Part shown: positions 57,484 through 64,000 of the stretch, piece after piece
Numbering within the stretch: the first letter of the stretch is position 1
Layout: each line of letters opens with the position of its first letter
NCBI RefSeq assembly: GCF_004770475.1
Contig: NZ_RQHK01000017.1
Location: forward strand, 868,001-932,000
Origin: Leptospira mtsangambouensis
GTDB lineage: Bacteria; Spirochaetota; Leptospiria; Leptospirales; Leptospiraceae
Length of the DNA stretch: 64,000 nt
Direction of reading: 5' to 3'
Program-made: the position numbers and the translations under genes
The notes under the pieces: model-generated
What the model was told of the DNA's origin: nothing
Seen by the model: the letters and a program-made list of their open reading frames with translations, nothing else
The model's database searches: none

Positions 57484-58533
57484 GTGGGAATTAGCGGATC
57501 TATGCATTTAGTTTTGCCTAAAGTATCCCACTTTGATATTGGCTTTATCTTCGGGATCACCATGCTTGCTTGTACGATGGCAAGTGTCACCGTGGTCTGG
57601 CCTTTACTTTTTATACCCATGTTAACTGTTCATAGTTGGCTTTTTGGGTATGAACATCTATGGTCTACTTACACCAGGCTTTTGTTTCACACTGAGGATC
57701 GCAATCGTTACAAAGCACTCATTTGGATTGTGCCACCGATTGTATTTTTCGTACTGTTGACCATTGGTAAAACTTGGGGACTCAAAGGAATTTACCTTAC
57801 TTACTTTATCGGACAATTTTTTCATACCGTTCGACAGAGTTGGGGAATCACACAAGCTTACCGTCGTCAGGCGGGTGGTATGAGTTGGGATTCAGAACGA
57901 TTGTCCGAATGGACGATTTGGTCGATTCCCATCTGGGGATTTCTTCATCGCTCTGCACAGAGGCCAAATGAATTTTTGTTTCAAGAATTTTGGCTTCCCC
58001 CTGTCCCATGGTTTGTTGTACATCTGGTAGGTATAATCACGATCACTCTCTGGTTGTATTGGGCCTACACTCGACTCATTGCGTTTCGTCGAAATGAATT
58101 GGCCCTCGGTCATACTTTGTTTATGATTTCCCATTTGATTGTTTTTTATCTGGGGTATATTTGGATAGAGGAATTGTGTTCCGGTTGGTTACTTGTCAAC
58201 GTTTGGCATAATGTTCAATACATTGCCTATGTTTGGATTTATAACCAGAAACGATTTGTTATTGGAATTGATACGAATGCAAAAGTTTTGTCCTGGCTTT
58301 CGCAAAGGGGACTTGGACATACCATCCTGTATTTTATCTTCACGATAGCACTAGCCTTACCCATGTATTACCTACTTCCCGAGATTGGGTTTACATTGGA
58401 TGGATTCTTCCAAAACCAACTAGTTCCCATGGCCGTTGTTTTGGTCATGTCATTTACCTTTCATCATTACATTGTCGATGGTGTGATCTGGAAACGTCGT
58501 CATCTGCAAACCATTTCTCACTATGCACAGTGA
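57484..58533 (+). CDS. His-rich multi-span membrane protein
   Basis: 349 residues from GTG 57484 (AGGAG close upstream; ATG 57502 is the alternative). About eight membrane helices. Conserved-looking His sites: HSWLFGYEHLW, GQFFHTVRQSWG, LVNVWHNVQYIAYVW and SFTFHHYIVDGVIWKRR. These sites near membrane borders could bind a metal, as in membrane di-iron enzymes, but I do not recognise the family. Partner: the Cys-rich exported protein upstream. Confidence 0.7.
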   Translation: MGISGSMHLVLPKVSHFDIGFIFGITMLACTMASVTVVWPLLFIPMLTVHSWLFGYEHLWSTYTRLLFHTEDRNRYKALIWIVPPIVFFVLLTIGKTWGLKGIYLTYFIGQFFHTVRQSWGITQAYRRQAGGMSWDSERLSEWTIWSIPIWGFLHRSAQRPNEFLFQEFWLPPVPWFVVHLVGIITITLWLYWAYTRLIAFRRNELALGHTLFMISHLIVFYLGYIWIEELCSGWLLVNVWHNVQYIAYVWIYNQKRFVIGIDTNAKVLSWLSQRGLGHTILYFIFTIALALPMYYLLPEIGFTLDGFFQNQLVPMAVVLVMSFTFHHYIVDGVIWKRRHLQTISHYAQ

Positions 58534-58540
58534 GAAATGG
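58511..58540. repeat. perfect inverted repeat at the end of the His-rich gene
   Basis: CCATTTCTCACT and AGTGAGAAATGG pair over 12 bp with a 6-base loop. The repeat spans the stop codon and touches the DUF1554 relic. No T run follows. Confidence 0.6.
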
Positions 58541-58574
58541 GAGCGCTTTAAATGATTTACTTTGCGTAGAACAA
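58539..58574 (+). pseudogene. relic of a DUF1554 gene 3' end
   Basis: Read in frame this stretch gives GSALNDLLCVEQ, matching the final GGTLNNLLCVEQ of the DUF1554 gene at 53731. The nucleotide match is also close (GCTTTAAATGATTTACTTTG against ACTTTAAATAATTTATTATG). Nothing of the rest of the domain is present. A deletion or insertion probably replaced the gene body with the 57220-58533 segment. Confidence 0.6.
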
Positions 58575-58609
58575 TTGTTTGTTTGTGTTATCTCGCCTAG
58601 TCAAACTTT

Positions 58610-59110
58610 TCAGTTTTGATTTGGGAGATACGGTCCACCTGTTTCACCCCAACCCCATTTAGGCATAGGTTCGCTCGTAGCCATTGGATTTTCGGTAAGT
58701 TGAGAGTTAATCACTGCTAGGCGTGTTCCCCATTCAATATAACCAACAAAGGCAGAACGAAATTCTGGGTCGTTTTTTAAACCAACTTCATCGGCTGTTT
58801 GTAATAATAAATGAACCCAACGTTGTCTTTTCTCTTCTGTGAGCATTTTTCCAATGTGGTGCCCAATCATATTGGAATGGCTGCCCTTGTCTAGGTCCGT
58901 ATACAATTTTTCACCACCAAAAACTTCTGCAACAAAATGTGATACATGTTGTACATGCTCCGGCGACATATTTTTAAACACATCACCTAGTAAGTCGTCT
59001 TTGAGAACCTTTTCATAAAATTTACCAAATAACATTTCAAAGGTCGCCATATCGCCTACCCATTCGAAAAGTGTCGGGATATTTTTCTTAATAGATGTGT
59101 TTTCGCTCAA
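58610..59110 (-). CDS. truncated haemoglobin, group II-like
   Basis: 166 residues. Globin 2/2 landmarks: LFEWVGDMATFEMLFGKFYE, VQHVSHFVAEVFGGEKLY, GSHSNMIGHHIGKMLTEEKR (proximal His region), RQRWVHLLLQTADEVGL and the C-terminal PKWGWGE typical of group II. Binds O2 or NO. With hemerythrin and cytochrome c' it adds to the NO/O2-handling set of this window, although no FNR-like box was seen at its start. Confidence 0.9.
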   Translation of the reverse strand: MSENTSIKKNIPTLFEWVGDMATFEMLFGKFYEKVLKDDLLGDVFKNMSPEHVQHVSHFVAEVFGGEKLYTDLDKGSHSNMIGHHIGKMLTEEKRQRWVHLLLQTADEVGLKNDPEFRSAFVGYIEWGTRLAVINSQLTENPMATSEPMPKWGWGETGGPYLPNQN

Positions 59111-59281
59111 AGTTGGCTCCTTTTGGTCATTAGCGATTCTGTCCGCCTATTTAATATTTGGTTGTCCACCAATCCGTCTACGATTAAATCATTTAGGTTC
59201 TGAATTTAAAATTCGAACGTCTTCAAAAACGAATACGTAATTGATTGATTCGATTGTCTGCGAAGGTGTTTTTGAAGGTGG

Positions 59282-59391
59282 GCACCTCGCAATCGTTAGA
59301 TTATCTTTGAATTTTCTGTCTTAAGCGACCGGGCTTTCCGTTCCAATCTTTTCGCTTTCGCGAAAAGGATTTCCACTGCAATCCCTGGTGC
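59282..59391 (+). repeat. three-way-junction repeat, copy 3
   Basis: Outer stem GCACC (59282) with GGTGC (59387). Second arm TCGC...GCGA; inner arm CCGGGCTTTCCGTTCC, apical hairpin TTTTCGC-TTTC-GCGAAAA, then GATTTCCACTGCAATCCCTGG. Flanking TGGGCACCTCGCA and TGGTGCGGGGG are identical to copy 4. Lies between the haemoglobin and lysoplasmalogenase genes. Confidence 0.85.
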
Positions 59392-59496
59392 GGGGGAAAA
59401 ATCCACTTCTAAAAAAAAGGGAATTCGAAACAGATTTAACCTAAGTTCATTCCACACAATTTCAATAAAAAAATTCAGATAAGTGCTGATAGGATG

Positions 59497-60150
59497 TCAG
59501 ATATACCCGGTTGAAAATGCGATCATAAACTGTGCTGTGTAATACATAGGAAGTCCAATTGCACGATTCAGAAATTCTTTTTGAACGAACCTGTGTCGCG
59601 CTACAAATATATCAGACGCGTAAAATAAAATTGCACCAACTAACACCAGACTACGGCCTGTGATGTCGAGTGTTGAATGATTCCAGAGGGAACCAGCTCC
59701 CACAACCATTGCTGTAATAATGATAATATAAGCTGAAATTGGTCCTATCATATTGCCGAGATAAGACTTTAGCCGTAAAAAAATGATGGTGCTGATAAGG
59801 ATACAAATGGCTCCCACAGTGATCATCATCACTCCCACCTCACCCAAACCTGAAAAGGCAATTGTATACATGACATGACCGGCAAGAAAGGCGACAAGGC
59901 CAGCTGTAAAAACTTTTTTATGGAAGAAAAAAATTAGGCAGATATCTCCTACAAGGCTCAACACCAACCCTACAAAAATGAGAGAATTGTAAGTTGTTTG
60001 TTCCTGTATTTGAAGAAACGCTAATAAAACAAAAAGAGATGATAAAAGTGGTTTTACACTTAATAAACCTTTTACGGATTCTTTTTTTTCAAAGTAGAGA
60101 AGGGCTATAAGAACTGGGAGTGCCGCCGATAGAATGGTAGATTGGATCAT
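59497..60150 (-). CDS. lysoplasmalogenase (YhhN family)
   Basis: 217 residues with about eight membrane helices. LVLSLVGDICLIFF, AGLVAFLAGHVMYTIAF, LVLVGAILFYASDIFVARHRFV and YYTAQFMIAFS are the acidic and aromatic helix motifs of the YhhN/TMEM86 family. Such enzymes cleave the vinyl-ether bond of lysoplasmalogens. The gene stands between repeat copy 3 and the mreB fragment. Confidence 0.9.
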   Translation of the reverse strand: MIQSTILSAALPVLIALLYFEKKESVKGLLSVKPLLSSLFVLLAFLQIQEQTTYNSLIFVGLVLSLVGDICLIFFFHKKVFTAGLVAFLAGHVMYTIAFSGLGEVGVMMITVGAICILISTIIFLRLKSYLGNMIGPISAYIIIITAMVVGAGSLWNHSTLDITGRSLVLVGAILFYASDIFVARHRFVQKEFLNRAIGLPMYYTAQFMIAFSTGYI

Positions 60151-60270
60151 TTAAGATACTCCTTTGCCAATTGATAAGATCAAACCATTGATCGTTTGGA
60201 CAGATTGTCCATCAGAACAAAGTAAAAAGTAATGATTCTGGTTCTGAATTAATGTATCCAATCAAAGTCC

Positions 60271-60330
60271 TACCGCGCCCCGGATCGACAGAGCGCCCTC
60301 GTCGAGGGAGAGCCGGAGATGTGCGCCCCA
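60271..60330. other. GC-rich island with hairpins
   Basis: This 60-base block is far richer in G+C than the surrounding DNA. It contains CCCTC-GTC-GAGGG as a compact hairpin and GCGCCC words on both sides. It lies in the 388-base gap between the lysoplasmalogenase gene and the mreB fragment. It may be part of an RNA or a foreign insertion; I cannot name it. Confidence 0.4.
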
Positions 60331-60340
60331 AAAGAACTTA

Positions 60341-60445
60341 GAATTATCTACGTGATTCGTATATTCGCTATCTCTGTGCGGATATACGCATTTCGTTTAG
60401 CACGTGAATTAGTGCGACTATTTGCATTGCGTATATTCGCCTTCA
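60341..60445. repeat. second cluster of TATACGC/CGCATA-type repeats
   Basis: Repeated words ATTCGTATATTCGC, GTGCGGATATACG (60376, inverted copy of 51904-51916), CACGTGAATTAGTGCG and TATTTGCATTGCGTATATTC (60419, 18 of 20 identical to 52065). No protein-like frame. Confidence 0.55.
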
Positions 60446-60487
60446 TCGTTCTATGCACTAACTTCATGCATCAGTTCTTTAGCAAAA

Positions 60488-60514
60488 AAAAAGGGAACTT
60501 TCGTTCCCCTTTTT
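60488..60514 (-). terminator. rho-independent terminator after the mreB fragment
   Basis: GTTCCCCTTTTT and AAAAAGGGAAC pair with one mismatch around a TTTC loop. On the minus strand a run of nine T follows, 25 bases past the mreB stop. Confidence 0.8.
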
Positions 60515-60538
60515 CTCACCAAATCATTTAACCGATAT

Positions 60539-60915
60539 TTATCGGATCCCTGGTTTAATGTATTTCAATTCATCCAAGTAACGACCTGTTCCAAGAACCA
60601 CACAAGTCAGTGGGTTTTCGGCACGGAATACCGGAACTCCTGTTTCTTTGGTGAGGTAGTGTTCTAGGCCACGAAGCAGGCAACCACCTCCTGTGAGAAC
60701 GATTCCTCGTTCTACGATGTCGGCTGCAAGTTCTGGAGGAGTTCTTTCCAATACAGATTTGATTCCGTCTAGGATTTCGTCTGTTGGTTCTTTGAGGGCT
60801 TTACGAATTTCGTTAGAATCAAGTTCGAGTGTGCGTGGAAGACCAGAGATCGCGTCACGACCTTTTACTTCCATCGTGTCGACACGTTTGTCTGCGAACG
60901 CGTTTCCAATCGTGG
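60539..60915 (-). pseudogene. mreB: mreB fragment, C-terminal third only
   Basis: About 123 residues match the C-terminal third of Mre[70 protein letters not shown]-like [16 protein letters not shown] and the end. The first two-thirds, with most of the ATPase core, are absent. The homology stops where repeat copy 4 begins, so an open frame running on into the repeat (to 61045) is artificial. The fragment keeps its normal-looking stop and a terminator. A complete mreB presumably exists elsewhere. Confidence 0.85.
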
Positions 60916-61024
60916 GCACCTCGCAGTCAATAGTCACAGTCTGATTTTTTTGTGTTCGCGACCGGGCTTTCCGTTCCAATCTTTTCACTAACGTGAAAAG
61001 GATTTCCACTGCAATCCCTGGTGC
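60916..61024 (+). repeat. three-way-junction repeat, copy 4
   Basis: Outer stem GCACC (60916) with GGTGC (61020). Inner arm GCGACCGGGCTTTCCGTTCC, apical hairpin TTTTCAC-TAAC-GTGAAAA (paired change relative to copy 3), then GATTTCCACTGCAATCCCTGG. It replaces the 5' part of mreB exactly at the point where the MreB homology ends. Confidence 0.85.
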
Positions 61025-61450
61025 GGGGGTAAATTTATCATTCAAGAAAAGGCAATTGGTAGAAAAGGATATCTAAGTTTCTTGTTCAATAAAAATATCC
61101 TAAAGGGATAGATACAACTTCAAAGGAATTTGGAATTTTTTTAAATGACCAAGCATTTATATTCGAAGCTGTTATCAGATTTTTGCAAAACATTTTTCAC
61201 AGTAGTAAAACGTTAGGTGGGAGTTACATATACGTCTTTAACGGAACGAAAATCTTTTAAATTTTCTCACAAGTTTCTTGGTACGGTTGTTGGTCATCAT
61301 ACTTACTAGTTTAGTTCTTTTTATTTTTCCTCTATGAAATTTCTTTAGAAATGAAATGATCTAAACTTATGAATTTAATCCCTTTTTATAAATCCTGGTT
61401 GATTACTTAAATTAAGTTTACAAAAGTTAAGTCTGTGTGATATTTGGAGT
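61025..61450. other. intergenic stretch without recognised genes
   Basis: About 425 bases of AT-rich DNA between repeat copy 4 and the next gene. I see no RNA gene or repeat. A half-match to the FNR-like core (TGATCTAAAC near 61350) is too weak to call. Confidence 0.35.
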
Positions 61451-61831
61451 ATGGTTCGGCTAAGAAAGAGATCATTCAGTAGGATTGGTTATCCTCTGTG
61501 TTTTTTAGCATTTACTCTAGCAATTGCTACCTTTTTCCCATCTAAAACCATTAATCTCACAACGATTTGTATCCAAAATGACCATATCAATGAATTGGAT
61601 ATTGCTAAGTCTTATGAAAATGCTAGTTCAAAAAACTCGGAAGGAGTTCTTCTAAATTCTTCCACTTGTATTGGATCTTCGAAACCAAAGGAAGATTTTG
61701 ATTCTCTTGCATTAATAGAAACCAGCCATCAGAAACTTCAGCGCAATAAAGAAATCTATACTTTAGATGAACCTTTCACTAATCAAATTTTACTTTCTTT
61801 CCTTCTCGCTCGTGCTCCTCCTCTTGCCTAA
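61451..61831 (+). CDS. small exported protein upstream of the cytochrome genes
   Basis: 126 residues. Hydrophobic N-terminal segment at about 14-30 after a basic start (MVRLRKRSFSRIG), then a polar region with two Cys (TTICIQND, SSTCIGSS). No family recognised. It lies 77 bases before the cytochrome gene and ends LLARAPPLA. It could be an accessory protein of that complex, or an unrelated short gene. Confidence 0.5.
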   Translation: MVRLRKRSFSRIGYPLCFLAFTLAIATFFPSKTINLTTICIQNDHINELDIAKSYENASSKNSEGVLLNSSTCIGSSKPKEDFDSLALIETSHQKLQRNKEIYTLDEPFTNQILLSFLLARAPPLA

Positions 61832-61908
61832 CTCCTAAATTTTTAACACACATCAATATATAGTTTAAAGATTCTCTCGAATCACTTTCGAGAAAGGAGT
61901 TATGTTAT

Positions 61909-63306
61909 ATGGATTTTCCCATATTTCACTTAGATTTTATGGGCAATCGATTGCTTATTGCTGTCATTGCCATTCTACATGTTCTCATCAATCATTCCTT
62001 AGCTGTTGGACTTGCTCCATTAGTTACATATTTTGAATATTTGGGTTGGAAAAATAAATCCCAAGAAATGGATCAATTTGCCAACAAAGTTATGTTTGTT
62101 GGGTTTGTCATTACAACTTCTCTCGGTGCTATGACAGGTGTTGGCATCTGGCTTTCCGCAAGTCTTGTAAGTCCTGCATCTATCGGCAGTTTAATTCGTG
62201 TTTTCTTCTGGGCCTGGTTTACGGAATGGATTGTTTTTGTCACCGAAGTCGTTTTAATCCTCCTATACTTTTTAACATGGAAAAAGTCACTCCAATCTGA
62301 AGATGCAAAAAAGAAACACATCAAATTTGGAATTGCCCTTTCTATTTTTTCTTGGATCACGATGGCGATCATCGTAGCAATTCTTAGTTTTATGATGGAT
62401 CCTGGAAGTTGGAGCCAAACCAAATCTTTTGTCGATGCAGTAATCAACCCAGTTTATATGGCTCAATTGGCTTTTAGAACACCTGTTGCGATGTTTATGG
62501 CAGGAACAGTAGTATTATTCTTATCTGTATTCTTTACAAAAAAAGGCAGCCCCTTACGAAAATCCGTAACCAAAACTACTTCCATTTGGATTCTAAGTTG
62601 GTCAATTTGGGTAGTAGTTGGCTCAATTTTTTACTATTCTGTGATTCCAGATATGATGGCGAACAATTTGTCCATTGCAGTGGGAACAATGGAATTTTCA
62701 AATTGGTATGATAGTCTCCTCGTTGTGATGGGAGTTGGAATTATTTCCGTGATAGGGATTTCTCTCTATTCCTTGAGTGGAAAAAACTTACCGATCGCAC
62801 TTTCTATCATCCCAGTTTTAATTTCTTTTTCATTACTAACGGTCTTTGAAAGAGCGAGAGAGTTTATACGTAAACCATTTGTAATTGGAAATTATATGTA
62901 TTCCAATATGTTTCGAATTGAAGAATACCCTCTATTACAAAAAGAAGGAATTCTAAAACACGCAACCTATGTAAAACAGAATTCCATAAATGATGAAAAC
63001 ATAGTGGAAGCTGGAAAAGATATTTTTTTACTCACTTGCAGCAGATGTCATACTTCACATGGAATTAATTCTGTTGTTAAGAAATTCCAAACTATGTATG
63101 GATCATCAGACTTAAACCCAGATGGTATGGTTGCGTACATTCAGGGAATGCACAATGCACGTTACTTTATGCCACCATTCCCTGGTTCAGAATTGGAAAT
63201 GAAGGCTTTAGTAACTTACATACAAAAAACAAAAGACTACCCAATCCCTACCGAAGGGGCTCAAGAAACAGGAGTAACTGTTTCTATCAAAAGAGGTCAT
63301 CAATGA
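61909..63306 (+). CDS. cytochrome bd subunit I-like protein fused to cytochrome c
   Basis: 465 residues. About nine membrane helices with His sites in the first (AILHVLINHSLAVGLAPLV) and a general likeness to CydA-type subunits. A C-terminal cytochrome c domain has LLTCSRCHTSHG near 378 and candidate axial Met in ARYFMPPFPGSE. GAGAAAGGAG precedes the ATG. Such a fusion would oxidise quinol or transfer electrons to the c haem in the periplasm. The usual quinol-loop signature of CydA is not evident. ATGA overlap with the next gene. Confidence 0.75.
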   Translation: MDFPIFHLDFMGNRLLIAVIAILHVLINHSLAVGLAPLVTYFEYLGWKNKSQEMDQFANKVMFVGFVITTSLGAMTGVGIWLSASLVSPASIGSLIRVFFWAWFTEWIVFVTEVVLILLYFLTWKKSLQSEDAKKKHIKFGIALSIFSWITMAIIVAILSFMMDPGSWSQTKSFVDAVINPVYMAQLAFRTPVAMFMAGTVVLFLSVFFTKKGSPLRKSVTKTTSIWILSWSIWVVVGSIFYYSVIPDMMANNLSIAVGTMEFSNWYDSLLVVMGVGIISVIGISLYSLSGKNLPIALSIIPVLISFSLLTVFERAREFIRKPFVIGNYMYSNMFRIEEYPLLQKEGILKHATYVKQNSINDENIVEAGKDIFLLTCSRCHTSHGINSVVKKFQTMYGSSDLNPDGMVAYIQGMHNARYFMPPFPGSELEMKALVTYIQKTKDYPIPTEGAQETGVTVSIKRGHQ

Positions 63307-64000
63307 ATATCATCTCTCTAATTTTAGCGAATGTTCCTGTCCCTAAAGATTTACCGCTGCCGTTACCCGCACCTGAATGGCTACTGGTGGGAGTGCTTAT
63401 TTTTTCTTTTTTATGCCATATTCTTTTTGTAAATTTAATGGTAGGCGGAACGCTTCTTACTTTTTTTGCTCAGTTAAAAGGATTAAGAGAAAAAGATTAT
63501 GATACTTTAGCACACGAAATTGCAAAAACCATCACAGTAAACAAAAGTATGGCTGTTGTTTTAGGAGTAGCTCCACTTCTTGCCATCAACACTTTGTATA
63601 CAGTTTATTTTTATTCTGCAAATGCATTAACAGGATTATTTTGGATATCCATCGTACCACTTGTTACCGTTGCATTTCTGCTGACTTATCCGCACAAATA
63701 CCTTTGGGATAAGTTACAAAATAACAAAGGATTGCATATTTCTATGATTGGTGCTGCCAGTGGGATATTTCTTTTTATTCCTCTGATTTTTTTAACCAAT
63801 ATCAACCTAATGTTATACCCTGATAAATGGGGAACCATCACAGGTTTTTTCTCCGCCATGTTTCTTCCCAATGTGTTCCCTAGGTATTTACATTTTATTT
63901 TTGCTTCTTTAACAGCAACGGGTCTTTTTCTCTTTTATTACTTTGGGCGAGAATCTTACTCATTCGAAAAAAAATTTCTAACTTTATCAAGATATGAAGT
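63303..64000 (+). CDS. membrane cytochrome-like protein, 3' end beyond the window
   Basis: The first 232 residues are visible, starting at ATG 63303, which overlaps the previous stop. At least five membrane helices; LLVGVLIFSFLCHILFVNLMVGG in the first resembles the His-containing first helix of the preceding protein. Probably the second subunit of the same complex. The end of the protein, and any haem c site, lie outside the window. Confidence 0.75.
   Translation, partial: MNIISLILANVPVPKDLPLPLPAPEWLLVGVLIFSFLCHILFVNLMVGGTLLTFFAQLKGLREKDYDTLAHEIAKTITVNKSMAVVLGVAPLLAINTLYTVYFYSANALTGLFWISIVPLVTVAFLLTYPHKYLWDKLQNNKGLHISMIGAASGIFLFIPLIFLTNINLMLYPDKWGTITGFFSAMFLPNVFPRYLHFIFASLTATGLFLFYYFGRESYSFEKKFLTLSRYE

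Noticed and set aside
60271..60330. A tRNA in the GC-rich island
   Set aside because: No acceptor stem pairing, no T-loop GTTCGA or anticodon arm could be placed.
39391..61024. Reading the dispersed repeats as integron attC sites
   Set aside because: The required RYYYAAC and GTTRRRY core sites are absent, and no integrase gene is in the window.
39391..61024. Reading the dispersed repeats as a CRISPR array
   Set aside because: Copies are kilobases apart with genes between them, not regularly spaced, and no cas gene is present.
60916..61045. Extending the mreB frame upstream into the repeat as a real protein N-terminus
   Set aside because: The extra residues translate the repeat itself and have no MreB likeness.
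61348..61360. TGATCTAAAC, half of an FNR-like box before the cytochrome genes
   Set aside because: Only one half-site matches; the second half is ACTTA rather than ATCAA.

Overview
This window looks like chromosome from a Leptospira of the saprophytic type. The base composition is AT-rich, and many exported proteins carry spirochaetal lipoboxes (short hydrophobic stretch ending in xxC). Leptospira-typical families occur (TRL-like lipoproteins, a DUF1554 lipoprotein, several membrane chemoreceptors, Omp85/OMPP1-type outer-membrane proteins), and the metabolic set suits a free-living respiring bacterium. The species assignment is inference from gene content; no rRNA or marker gene lies in the window.

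Region by region. 1-7.6 kb: a minus-strand clade II (Sec-type) nitrous oxide reductase operon, fasciclin - cytochrome c - nosZ - membrane protein - nosL - nosD - nosF - nosY, followed by a separately promoted Cys/His-rich exported protein. 7.8-12.1 kb: bacteriohemerythrin, a small lipoprotein, two half-size haem-copper-oxidase-like membrane proteins, a membrane-anchored cytochrome c'-like protein, an OMPP1/FadL-type porin and a CopD-like protein. Three FNR/DNR-type boxes (TTGAT-N4-ATCAA or one mismatch) precede the nos operon, the Cys/His-rich gene and the small lipoprotein, so these genes look like one low-oxygen/N-oxide regulon. 12.2-22.7 kb: a TrhP-type U32 protein, a DUF4349 lipoprotein, a dCache chemoreceptor, gamma-glutamyltransferase, and creB-creC-creD, in which creC has lost its 5' end to a one-base shift in a T9 tract. 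22.7-34.3 kb: a beta-barrel protein with three tandem TRL-like lipoproteins, a chemoreceptor, an Omp85-type protein, a HEAT/TPR protein, an AraC regulator divergent from two SRPBCC proteins, and a MASE1-CHASE hybrid kinase. 34.4-38.1 kb: class Ia ribonucleotide reductase nrdB-nrdA behind a probable cobalamin riboswitch. 38.2-49 kb: a Ca2+/H+ antiporter, an Ig/beta-propeller lipoprotein, a DJ-1/PfpI protein, an ODP-like di-iron protein paired with a miniature chemoreceptor-like protein, a hydrolase, and the ornithine/proline to glutamate module (rocD, PRODH, P5CDH). 49-61 kb: an accessory-looking stretch of small housekeeping enzymes, AraC, a hotdog protein, lipoproteins, truncated haemoglobin, lysoplasmalogenase, several repeats and gene relics. 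61.4 kb to the end: a cytochrome bd-like protein fused to cytochrome c, followed by a related protein cut by the window edge.

The most unusual signals are: (1) a dispersed family of four ~100-110 bp elements (39391, 43418, 59282, 60916) that fold into the same three-way junction with compensatory base changes, one of which abuts a truncated mreB fragment; (2) the ODP/mini-chemoreceptor operon; (3) the FNR-box regulon around nos; (4) a second family of short iterated TATACGC-type repeats at 51.8-52.1 and 60.3-60.4 kb; (5) the frameshifted creC; (6) the riboswitch-controlled nrdBA.
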